Shown here: positions 1-6,298 of the stretch, piece by piece | How positions within the stretch are numbered: the stretch's first letter is position 1 | How the letters are laid out: every line of letters begins with the position of its first letter | Virus record (IMG/VR): IMGVR_UViG_3300017969_002940 | Location: 1-22,235 of that record | Direction: 5' to 3' (one strand) | Length of the DNA stretch: 22,235 nt | Source: a virus | Notes under the pieces: generated by a model | Database searches by the model: none | What the model saw: the letters and a program-made list of their open reading frames with translations, nothing else | Told to the model about the DNA's origin: nothing | Program-made: the position numbers and the translations under genes

Positions 1-89
1 AACATTAGTTTACCGCAGTACTTGTCGTTAGTAGCCCATATTAGTTCACGGCCCCAACCTTTTTCTTGAACACCATTAAGCTGTGTCAT
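1..89 (-). CDS. Cupin-type sugar-metabolism protein (N-terminal fragment)
   Basis: This is the first 29 codons of a leftward gene that runs off the window. The start at 87-89 is preceded by a good Shine-Dalgarno (AAAGGATG on the minus strand). The visible peptide contains GWGRELIWATNDKYCGKL, which resembles the opening of small cupin proteins related to the C-terminal domain of type II mannose-6-phosphate isomerases, often found beside sugar-nucleotide genes. It overlaps the end of the heptose kinase/nucleotidyltransferase gene by 14 bases, so it is probably the third gene of the same operon and acts on the same sugar pathway. The metal-binding cupin motifs lie outside the window, so the family call rests on the N-terminal motif and the context only. 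Confidence 0.5.
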   Translation of the reverse strand, partial: MTQLNGVQEKGWGRELIWATNDKYCGKLM

Positions 90-1227
90 ATTGCATCCTT
101 TCGATAGTACTTGTTGAACTGTATCCTTTAACAGTAGGTACAATATGCACAGGTGCTAAATCGTGTCCTACAATTTCTTCTACAGTATAATCTCCGCCCT
201 TGACAATCATGTCAGGCTTTATTTGTTTAATTAATTCGTATGGAGTGTCTTCTTCAAACACAATCACTTCATCTACATAAGGTATAAGATCAAGTTGCTC
301 TAGTCTTGTTTGTTGATCGTTAATAGGACGACTGTTTCCTTTAAGACGTTTAACACTTTCATCACTATTTAATCCTACAACTAATTTGTCTCCTAAACTG
401 CGAGCTTCTTTGAGTAATGTTAAATGTCCTTTGTGTAATACATCGAAACATCCATTGGTGAATATTACACGTTTTTGTAAATCTTTTTCTTTAAGAATGT
501 ATGTACCAACGTGTTTTACACTTTCGGTTGAACCTTTGACAGATAGTTCTAATGCTTTTTGATAATCATATCCTTTAGTAAGTGCATATACAAATGCCGC
601 TAAGAAACAATCACCTGCACCTGTTACATCTGATACTTCGACAGGATCAACTGGCACGGTATAATACTGTTTGTCTATTTCTGCTATGACAGGCTTAGAT
701 GCATTTGTTGTTATAATATTACCAAGCCACTTTGTAAAACCTAAGCCTTCAAACTCTGCACCATTGGGTTTAACTAGCCACGCATCTTTATAATATTGCG
801 CTGGTCGTTTTGGATCTACAATAGTATAACAACCTGCACTATTTGCCATAGCTATGATTTCTTCAGCAAAATCTAGTACACCTTTATTGTAGTCACTTAA
901 TACAACATAGTCATAGATACTAAAATCTAATCCTCTAAGATCTTCTAGTATTTCATAACCGTCAGCATAATAGTCTTTGTCGATTCTTGTAATGTAATGA
1001 CCATCACACATTACACGAGTTTTAATACTTTTAGGTTGATCGTAATCATACAATGCTGCATTAACACCAAGACTACGCAAATTTTCATATACTAATCCTG
1101 CACCACCAATTGTTTCTTTAATTTCATTTTGTGTAACAACTGGAACAGGAGCTTCGGGGCTTAGTCTGGTGCTTGTACCGTAAATGTATTCATCTAAGAT
1201 AATATCACCTATAACTAGTACTTTCAT
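76..1227 (-). CDS. hldE: Compact bifunctional HldE-like heptose-7-phosphate kinase / heptose-1-phosphate nucleotidyltransferase
   Basis: The protein has two domains in the HldE (RfaE) order. Residues 1-245 are a PfkB/ribokinase-type sugar kinase, with an HldE-like opening (GDIILDEYIYG, then RLSPEAPVPVV), LSDYNKGVL near 110-118, VDPKRP at 138 and DVTGAGD at 200-206, whose last Asp is the usual catalytic base. Residues 254-383 are a nucleotidyltransferase with TNGCFDVLHKGH (HxGH at 265-268) and GLNSD. In the ADP-heptose pathway these domains phosphorylate heptose-7-phosphate at C1 and later transfer a nucleotide to heptose-1-phosphate. It is 383 aa against about 475 in Escherichia coli; the kinase domain is shortened, mainly between the GGAG motif and the substrate-arginine region. 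Its start overlaps the epimerase stop by 4 bases (ATGA), and AAAGG lies upstream. Both active-site motifs look intact. The exact sugar and nucleotide cannot be read from sequence. Confidence 0.88.
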   Translation of the reverse strand: MKVLVIGDIILDEYIYGTSTRLSPEAPVPVVTQNEIKETIGGAGLVYENLRSLGVNAALYDYDQPKSIKTRVMCDGHYITRIDKDYYADGYEILEDLRGLDFSIYDYVVLSDYNKGVLDFAEEIIAMANSAGCYTIVDPKRPAQYYKDAWLVKPNGAEFEGLGFTKWLGNIITTNASKPVIAEIDKQYYTVPVDPVEVSDVTGAGDCFLAAFVYALTKGYDYQKALELSVKGSTESVKHVGTYILKEKDLQKRVIFTNGCFDVLHKGHLTLLKEARSLGDKLVVGLNSDESVKRLKGNSRPINDQQTRLEQLDLIPYVDEVIVFEEDTPYELIKQIKPDMIVKGGDYTVEEIVGHDLAPVHIVPTVKGYSSTSTIERMQYDTA

Positions 1228-2093
1228 ATATTCGCCTTTACAAATTCTTCTGGAGTAATAAATTTATAATCTCCTATTAGTTTTAGTAATTGTGTATTGT
1301 TACTTCGAGTATACATTTGATAGATACCTTTTAATTCTTCTGGAACATCAATATATATGATTTTTGCACCATATGTTTTTGCAATCAAATCTCCCCAGTT
1401 TTGAAAACTGTAGGTATTGCCTGTTCCTAAATTACATGTAAATGATGTAGGAATTTTCATGTGTGTTTCATACATAATTTTAACAACATCATCTACACAA
1501 ATAAAGTCTCTGTGTACTGATTGACTGTTTCTAAATAACTTAATTGAAGAGTTTGTTTTTGCTTGATGTACAAAGTTGCTGTAAGGGCTTGCCATACCTG
1601 CATATACTTTGTGTTGTTCTCTATTGCCATATACATTAAAAAAGCGCCAGCTTTGTGTTTTACCAGAAGCTTTTGCAAGTATGTTGTCGCACATCATTTT
1701 AGTTGCAGCATACATATTTTTTGGTGCTGCATTACTAGATACCTCTTCGGTATCTTCATTGTCTCCATAAACACTAGCACTACTAGCAAACACTATGTCA
1801 GTTGCAGTTTCTAATAACTGTCGAGTGTACATAACGTTACTTTGATATATACTATCCCAGTCGTTGCTACTAGTTTTACTGTTAGCACCTAAATGCCAAA
1901 CAGTATCTTTGCTTAAATCTCGACTTAGTAGCTCGCTTGGATGTATAAAATCCTCAAACTCTAAACCTGCTAGATTTGCTACTTTGTGCGGGTTAAGCGT
2001 ATCAGCACAAATGATATCTTTGTGTCCTTGGCTGTTTAAGTACGCAACCATATTGCTGCCAACAAAACCAGCAGCTCCTGTTACAATATGCAT
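1224..2093 (-). CDS. hldD: ADP-L-glycero-D-manno-heptose 6-epimerase-like SDR protein
   Basis: This is an NAD(P)-dependent extended SDR epimerase most like HldD (RfaD). It has the Rossmann motif TGAAGFVGSN at the N-terminus, FASSASVYGD (catalytic Ser region), the YxxxK pair in YAATK, RFFNVYGNRE, HRDFICVDDVV and NLGTGNTYSF. These follow the order seen in HldD, as does the C-terminal segment LKGIYQMYT. The family inverts C6 of ADP-heptose. I place the start at 2091-2093 and not at the in-frame ATG at 2109-2111: the downstream ATG has AAAGGAG (2100-2106) at ideal spacing, and the upstream ATG abuts the -10 box and lies before the predicted transcript start. That gives 289 aa, slightly shorter than the roughly 310 aa of bacterial HldD. 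It heads the leftward operon with the HldE-like gene and the cupin. GmhA and GmhB partners are not in the window. Confidence 0.88.
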   Translation of the reverse strand: MHIVTGAAGFVGSNMVAYLNSQGHKDIICADTLNPHKVANLAGLEFEDFIHPSELLSRDLSKDTVWHLGANSKTSSNDWDSIYQSNVMYTRQLLETATDIVFASSASVYGDNEDTEEVSSNAAPKNMYAATKMMCDNILAKASGKTQSWRFFNVYGNREQHKVYAGMASPYSNFVHQAKTNSSIKLFRNSQSVHRDFICVDDVVKIMYETHMKIPTSFTCNLGTGNTYSFQNWGDLIAKTYGAKIIYIDVPEELKGIYQMYTRSNNTQLLKLIGDYKFITPEEFVKANI

Positions 2094-2111
2094 ATGTGAC
2101 TCCTTTAACAT

Positions 2112-2140
2112 ATTATAAGCACTTTATCACTAAATGTCAA
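2112..2140 (-). promoter_or_regulatory. Perfect sigma70-type promoter of the heptose operon
   Basis: On the minus strand TTGACA (2140-2135) and TATAAT (2117-2112) are separated by exactly 17 bases. Both boxes match the sigma70 consensus fully. The predicted start, about 2104-2106, falls on the Shine-Dalgarno of the epimerase gene, giving a leader of only about 12 bases. Confidence 0.85.
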
Positions 2141-2144
2141 GATA

Positions 2145-2152
2145 CATAAATA
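2145..2152 (+). promoter_or_regulatory. T4-type late promoter motif upstream of the DUF454-hemA-pcyX operon
   Basis: CATAAATA matches the T4 late consensus TATAAATA at all but the first base. It lies 28 bases before the ATG of the DUF454 gene, with AAAGGA between. No convincing sigma70-type pair is visible for this rightward operon, so late expression is the simplest reading. Confidence 0.5.
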
Positions 2153-2180
2153 ATTATCTTAGTAGTTAAAGGATTAAACA

Positions 2181-2597
2181 ATGAACATTCAAAAGTATTT
2201 GTATATGGCATTAGGAATTTTCTGTGTAGGAATGGCGTATATAGGCTTTGTTGTTCCTGGCATTCCTTTTAGCATCTTTCTTGTTATAGCAGCATGGGCT
2301 TTTGCAAAATCAAGTCCTAGATTACATAACTGGTTATATAATCATCCTTGGTTTGGAGAGTTTCTTACAAATTGGACATACAAAAAAGTATTCCCAACCA
2401 AAGGCAAATATTTAATGATAGGTGTCATGTCAAGTAGTTTAGCGTTCTTATGGTTTAGTACGGGTAATATCAAAGCAGTTGCGTTTAGCGGAGCGTTTAT
2501 GTTAGGTGTTGCTGTATGGGCTTGGAGATATCCAGGTTCAGTTGAAGAACAAGAACGTAGATTAGCAGCAGGTGAAAAGATTGCTTGGCTTAAATGA
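2181..2597 (+). CDS. DUF454 (YbaN-like) integral membrane protein
   Basis: This small membrane protein of 138 aa has four likely hydrophobic segments, at about residues 7-25, 27-43, 77-94 and 97-115. Between the first and second pairs it has AFAKSSPRLHNWLYNHPWFG, which is the hallmark of the DUF454/YbaN family of bacterial inner-membrane proteins. The family's biochemical role is not established. The start has AAAGGA at 2167-2172. Its stop overlaps the start of the hemA gene in an ATGA arrangement (2594-2597), so the two are translationally coupled. In bacteria DUF454 genes sometimes sit near heme or iron genes, so a role in heme or precursor handling at the membrane is possible, but that is inference from neighbourhood only. 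Confidence 0.85.
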   Translation: MNIQKYLYMALGIFCVGMAYIGFVVPGIPFSIFLVIAAWAFAKSSPRLHNWLYNHPWFGEFLTNWTYKKVFPTKGKYLMIGVMSSSLAFLWFSTGNIKAVAFSGAFMLGVAVWAWRYPGSVEEQERRLAAGEKIAWLK

Positions 2598-3778
2598 TAG
2601 ATCAAAGTAAGTTCCAAACAGTTATTGACAATTTAAAAAGTCAAGGCAATTATCGAGTGTTTAATGACATTCTCAGAGAACGTGGAGAATATCCACAAGC
2701 AATTTACTATGGCCCTTACAATATCAAAAACATTGTAAACTGGTGTTCAAACGATTATTTAGGCATGGGACAAAACAAAGTTGTCTTAGATGCAATGCAT
2801 ACTGCATTAAATCAAACTGGTGCAGGTAGTGGCGGAACAAGAAATATCAGTGGTACTAGTCATTATCATGTAGCATTAGAATACGAACTTGCACAGTTAC
2901 ATAAAAAATCCAAAGCATTATTATACTCTAGTGCATATGTTGCAAACGAATGGAGTTTAATAGCACTTAGTAAAATTATAACAGATATTGAGTTTGTTAG
3001 TGACAGTAAAAATCATGCATCACTCATTCAAGGTATAAGACATAGCCAGGCACCAAAACATATATTTGCTCATAATGATTTAGTAGAACTTGAAACTATA
3101 CTAAAAAATATAAAGGGTACACCGTGTATAGTATTTGAAAGTGTCTACAGTATGGACGGATTTGTCAGTGATATAAAAGGTATTGTTGAACTTGCAGACA
3201 AGTATAATGCAATTACTTACATTGACGAAGTTCATGCTGTTGGTTTATACGGAAACCAAGGTGCAGGCTATCTTGAGAAGTTAGGACTACAAGATAAAGT
3301 TGACTTTGTAAACGGAACACTTGGGAAAGCATTTGGAGTACAAGGTGGCTATATTGCCGGAGACAGTGTTGCTATTGATGCAATAAGAAGTGTAGCAAGT
3401 GGATTTATTTTTACTACTAGTTTAAGTCCTGTAATTTGCGCAGGCGCACTAGCAGCTATAAAATATTTGCGCAGTGATAATGGTGTCGAACTTAGAAAAC
3501 AACATCAACAAAGAGCTAATAAACTTAAACAACTTCTTAAAGAAAATAACATAGATGTTGTCGACAACGAAACACATATTGTTCCTGTATTAATAAGAGA
3601 TGCAGTTCGTTGTAAACAACTAAGTGATATATTAATAAACGAATATAACATATATGTACAAGCAATTAATTATCCTACAGTTGATGTAGGCACTGAAAGA
3701 CTGCGATTTGCACCTACACCGTTACATACTGATGCAATGATAAATGATCTAGTAGATAAGTTAAAGGAAATATTATGA
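2594..3778 (+). CDS. hemA: 5-aminolevulinate synthase (ALAS)
   Basis: This PLP-dependent enzyme of the alpha-oxoamine synthase family condenses glycine and succinyl-CoA to 5-aminolevulinate, the first committed step of tetrapyrrole synthesis in alphaproteobacteria. Visible features in order are an Arg at 21, CSNDYLGMG (51-59), GAGSGGTRNISGTSHYH (76-92), KNHASLIQGI with His141 for cofactor stacking, FESVYSMDG (181-189), YIDEVHAVG with Asp211 and His214, GTLGKAFGVQGGY with the PLP lysine at 245, and INYPTVDVGTERLRFAPTP with Arg371 near the C-terminus. The NISGTSHYH and YPTV-GTERLR motifs separate it from KBL and BioF. At 394 aa it is close to the normal bacterial length and appears catalytically complete. 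There is no clear Shine-Dalgarno; the ATGA overlap with the upstream gene implies coupled translation. It is followed directly by a bilin reductase gene. Confidence 0.95.
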   Translation: MIDQSKFQTVIDNLKSQGNYRVFNDILRERGEYPQAIYYGPYNIKNIVNWCSNDYLGMGQNKVVLDAMHTALNQTGAGSGGTRNISGTSHYHVALEYELAQLHKKSKALLYSSAYVANEWSLIALSKIITDIEFVSDSKNHASLIQGIRHSQAPKHIFAHNDLVELETILKNIKGTPCIVFESVYSMDGFVSDIKGIVELADKYNAITYIDEVHAVGLYGNQGAGYLEKLGLQDKVDFVNGTLGKAFGVQGGYIAGDSVAIDAIRSVASGFIFTTSLSPVICAGALAAIKYLRSDNGVELRKQHQQRANKLKQLLKENNIDVVDNETHIVPVLIRDAVRCKQLSDILINEYNIYVQAINYPTVDVGTERLRFAPTPLHTDAMINDLVDKLKEIL

Positions 3779-4446
3779 GTGAAATATGGGATAGAATGAT
3801 AGCATGCGAAACAGCCATTATTGAAAAATGTGCTGCCCATGGAGAAGAACAATTTGATGATCCAGAATTTGGTTGGTTAAACCGTGTATTCAAAGGAGAA
3901 CACTTTCGTCGAGCTCATATAGATAGTGTAGATGCAAGAGATACAAAAGGACTGTATATGAGTCACATTTGTATTTTTCCAAATTGGGATAATGATGCTC
4001 CTATATATGGATTTGATATTATTTGTGGACGTAACAAAGTAACAGGCGCCTTTCATGATTATTCTCCTACAGTAGATTGGGAACATCCAATGGTCAACAT
4101 GTTTGGAGATTTTGTAAGTAACTTAGAATGGCGAAAAGAACGTGAACTTCCGCCGTGGGCAAAAGCCATATTCAGCAAACACATGGTAGCCGCTTCAAAT
4201 ATTAATACCATTGAAGAAATGGAGCAAGTTGTTACTATGGCATTAGACAATTTGGATACCTATATAGCCGAACTTCCAAAGTATACTACATCTAGTGCCA
4301 ATCAGACGTTAATTCGTGAAAAACAAAATAGATATTGTTATTATCAAAAGCAGAATCCCCATACACCTAAAGTTATGGAAAGTTTAGGATTGCCAGCAGA
4401 CGATATTCGTGTTTTTATTGAAGAATGTTTGTTTCCAGAAGTTTAA
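3775..4446 (+). CDS. pcyX: Ferredoxin-dependent bilin reductase, PcyX/PcyA/PebS family
   Basis: The family reduces biliverdin IX-alpha to a phycobilin using electrons from ferredoxin. Visible family features are HIDSVDARD (48-56) in a substrate-side segment, IFPNWDNDAPIYGFDIICG (67-85), the conserved catalytic-type Asp at 95 in FHDYSP, EWRKERELPPWAKAIFSKH (118-136), NRYCYYQKQNPHTPKVMES (185-203) and a terminal FIEECLF. At 223 aa it is slightly shorter than cyanobacterial PcyA. The PebS and PcyX subfamilies are known from phages; the viral PcyX clade has been reported to make phycoerythrobilin. The product here, and the exact subfamily, cannot be assigned by eye. The start overlaps the hemA stop (ATGA at 3775-3778) and has AAAGGA upstream. 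The stop shares TTAA with the convergent Nudix gene. No heme oxygenase or ferredoxin gene is in the window. Confidence 0.92.
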   Translation: MSEIWDRMIACETAIIEKCAAHGEEQFDDPEFGWLNRVFKGEHFRRAHIDSVDARDTKGLYMSHICIFPNWDNDAPIYGFDIICGRNKVTGAFHDYSPTVDWEHPMVNMFGDFVSNLEWRKERELPPWAKAIFSKHMVAASNINTIEEMEQVVTMALDNLDTYIAELPKYTTSSANQTLIREKQNRYCYYQKQNPHTPKVMESLGLPADDIRVFIEECLFPEV

Positions 4447-4901
4447 AAAGTATCTAACCAATTTGGTAGGTCTAGTTTATCTTTTTTACTAGAGTATATT
4501 GTTTTTATTTTTTCTACCATTTCTTTGTTTTCTAGTACAAGCCTTGCGCCTCTGTGTAGTGGACGAGGCCATCCATTTATACCAACCCAAGCATATCCCG
4601 CACTTTCATGATTACATTGAGGAATAAATTCTTCAAATACAGTTATACAAAAGGCATTGTATGTAAATTTTTTGTCATCGCTAATAAATGTGTGTAAAGG
4701 ATAAACTTTTTCTAAATCTGGAAGTATGCCAAGCTCTTCTTTACATTCACGTAGTAGTGTTTCTATCGGACGTTCGCGTTTAAGAGCTTTACCTCCCCAA
4801 AAACTCCATGTAAGAGGATGACTCCCTTGTTTACTTCTTTGTTGTAGCATGATTCTGCCTGTGTCTAAGGCAAGAAAACAGCATCCACTTGCTTGTATCA
4901 T
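4443..4901 (-). CDS. Nudix hydrolase
   Basis: The protein has a complete Nudix box at about residues 37-59. It begins GKALKRE, continues through the invariant RE (REC) and ends KEELGI, so the pattern GX5EX7REUXEEXGU is satisfied with Cys at the first hydrophobic position. The N-terminal LQQRSKQGSHPLTWSFWGG is typical of small MutT-like enzymes of about 150 aa. The family cleaves nucleoside diphosphates linked to another moiety; candidate substrates include oxidised dNTPs, nucleotide sugars and dinucleotides, and the sequence does not decide among them. Its ATG shares one base with the gp15 stop (TAATG at 4899-4903), so it is the last gene of the leftward gp14-gp15 operon. Its stop interlocks with that of the bilin reductase on the other strand. 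Confidence 0.9.
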   Translation of the reverse strand: MIQASGCCFLALDTGRIMLQQRSKQGSHPLTWSFWGGKALKRERPIETLLRECKEELGILPDLEKVYPLHTFISDDKKFTYNAFCITVFEEFIPQCNHESAGYAWVGINGWPRPLHRGARLVLENKEMVEKIKTIYSSKKDKLDLPNWLDTF

Positions 4902-6298
4902 TATAGATATAATCGCCAGTATCCTGGATTATATGTTCCTTCGAATGTATTAATCCACTGACTTCCGTCCCATTTTAAATGATCTAATGTTGTTGTGTTT
5001 GTAATATATTCAACAGTAGATATAGTGCTTGCATCAAACACAACGTCCCAGCTTGTACCGTTAAATTCAATAATGTCATTGGTATTTGCTGTACTTCCAA
5101 GCCAGCCTGTGCCACTAGCAACATCATTTAATATTAGATATCTATCACCTGTTGTTGCTGCGGTTAATGTGCCGTCGCCTGGATAGTTTAGTTGAGGATC
5201 GATTGCAGCGTCTACTGTACCTTGTGTATTTCCTGGTAGTGTTGTTGAATCTATTGTAATGTTAAGTAAGTTTGGATTTGTAGTGTTTACTACTACTGAT
5301 CCTACAATATCGTTTAGTGTTATGCTAGGATCTGTAGTTTGTTTTAAGCGTATTTGACTAACACTATCTCTAAATTCACCAATGCCTTTTAGTATGTTAA
5401 CCCAATTTAGTATATTACCATTGGTGTCCAAGTTACTGCCGTTTCTATTAAGCAGTTGAGCAGTAGCGTTGCCTGTATTGTCGACTTCAAACTTCATTTT
5501 GTACTGTTCTAGTGTAACAACTTGATAACTTGTAAACAATGGAGTATAACTGCCGCCCGCCCGCAAACTTTCTAGCCCTTCATCAGTAACTTCGTCGATG
5601 TTGTCGATAATAGTATGAATAACTGTATTGCGTATAACTTTAGCAGGTGGGTTAATTAATACAGGCATTTGGAAAGTAAGTGCGCTGATGTCAATGATAT
5701 CATCAACACCGCTAGGTATTGCTCGCATACTCCAGGTTGTACTGATTAATTCAACTGTGCTTAGTGTACTCCAGTCTAGTGGGTTATTGTTTGTATGAAT
5801 ATTCAAACTAGGATTAAACAACACAAGTATTTGTTCAAGTAGCTGTAGTTTTTGCTCTGTATTACTAGTCCATATATCAACTTGCATTGTAAGGTTATAT
5901 GGAACAGGCTGGTGCCGTTTAATAGCATATTGATTGCCTACTTCGTTAAGATATTGTCCTGTAGCTTCGTCGAATTTTTTCTCATAAACTGGCATAGTTT
6001 CTTCATACTGAGGAAATGTTCTGCTATTAGGAGCAGTTTCGAGTCCTGTTACATGACAACTAATAAATGGAGTTGTTTGTAACATGTTTTCACTGTTTTC
6101 TCTAACAATATGTGCAGCCATACGACTAACATCACCATAACGAACTGGAACAGTTTGATAAACTAATGTGCCGTCACTTTTTGTATGCATTGCAACTTGG
6201 AAGCCTGCAAATATTCTAATAAACTGCTGAATATATTTTCGCAGTTGCTTATCATAAAAGTAAGGTACCGCTGTTATTTTTGAATTACTATAAGCCAT
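4901..6298 (-). CDS. 15: Tail sheath stabilizer and completion protein gp15, with C-terminal extension
   Basis: This resembles T4 gp15, the hexameric tail terminator that caps the sheath and tube and joins the neck. Matches are the N-terminal FYDKQLRKYIQQFIRIF, the VPVRYGD segment, VYEKKFDEATGQY, QVDIWTSNTEQK and LLEQILVLFNPSLNIHTNNN, corresponding to T4's IVEQILPYF region. At 465 aa it is much longer than T4 gp15 (272 aa). Beyond about residue 270 there is extra sequence, and residues 384-465 form a Trp-rich module with GDRYLIL, FNGTSWDV and WDGSQWINTF. This resembles modules in the sheath and gp14 of this phage and may be a surface decoration. Translation is probably coupled to gp14 through a one-base TAATG overlap. 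In T4, genes 13, 14 and 15 run in one direction; here 14 and 15 are inverted relative to 13. Confidence 0.85.
   Translation of the reverse strand: MAYSNSKITAVPYFYDKQLRKYIQQFIRIFAGFQVAMHTKSDGTLVYQTVPVRYGDVSRMAAHIVRENSENMLQTTPFISCHVTGLETAPNSRTFPQYEETMPVYEKKFDEATGQYLNEVGNQYAIKRHQPVPYNLTMQVDIWTSNTEQKLQLLEQILVLFNPSLNIHTNNNPLDWSTLSTVELISTTWSMRAIPSGVDDIIDISALTFQMPVLINPPAKVIRNTVIHTIIDNIDEVTDEGLESLRAGGSYTPLFTSYQVVTLEQYKMKFEVDNTGNATAQLLNRNGSNLDTNGNILNWVNILKGIGEFRDSVSQIRLKQTTDPSITLNDIVGSVVVNTTNPNLLNITIDSTTLPGNTQGTVDAAIDPQLNYPGDGTLTAATTGDRYLILNDVASGTGWLGSTANTNDIIEFNGTSWDVVFDASTISTVEYITNTTTLDHLKWDGSQWINTFEGTYNPGYWRLYL

Noticed and set aside
2094-2111. Upstream ATG for the HldD-like gene
   Set aside because: It lies next to the -10 box, before the predicted transcript start, and lacks a ribosome site. 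The ATG at 2091-2093 has AAAGGAG at good spacing.
2621-2650. TTGACA within the start of hemA as a promoter
   Set aside because: The -10 at 17 bases is AATTAT, a poor match, and the position inside the coding region offers no gene start downstream.
2594-3778. Annotation as 2-amino-3-ketobutyrate CoA ligase (Kbl) or BioF
   Set aside because: Kbl and BioF share the fold, but NISGTSHYH, FESVYSMDG, YIDEVHAVG and YPTV-x3-GTERLR together are the ALAS pattern.
1-4446. Host chromosome or integrated prophage segment
   Set aside because: Heptose and heme genes could be bacterial, but they run without a boundary into phage genes, share overlap style and promoters, and there is no integrase or attachment site.
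4995-6082. Rightward open frames opposite gp15
   Set aside because: They lack ribosome sites and recognisable motifs, and they mirror a well-supported gene on the other strand.
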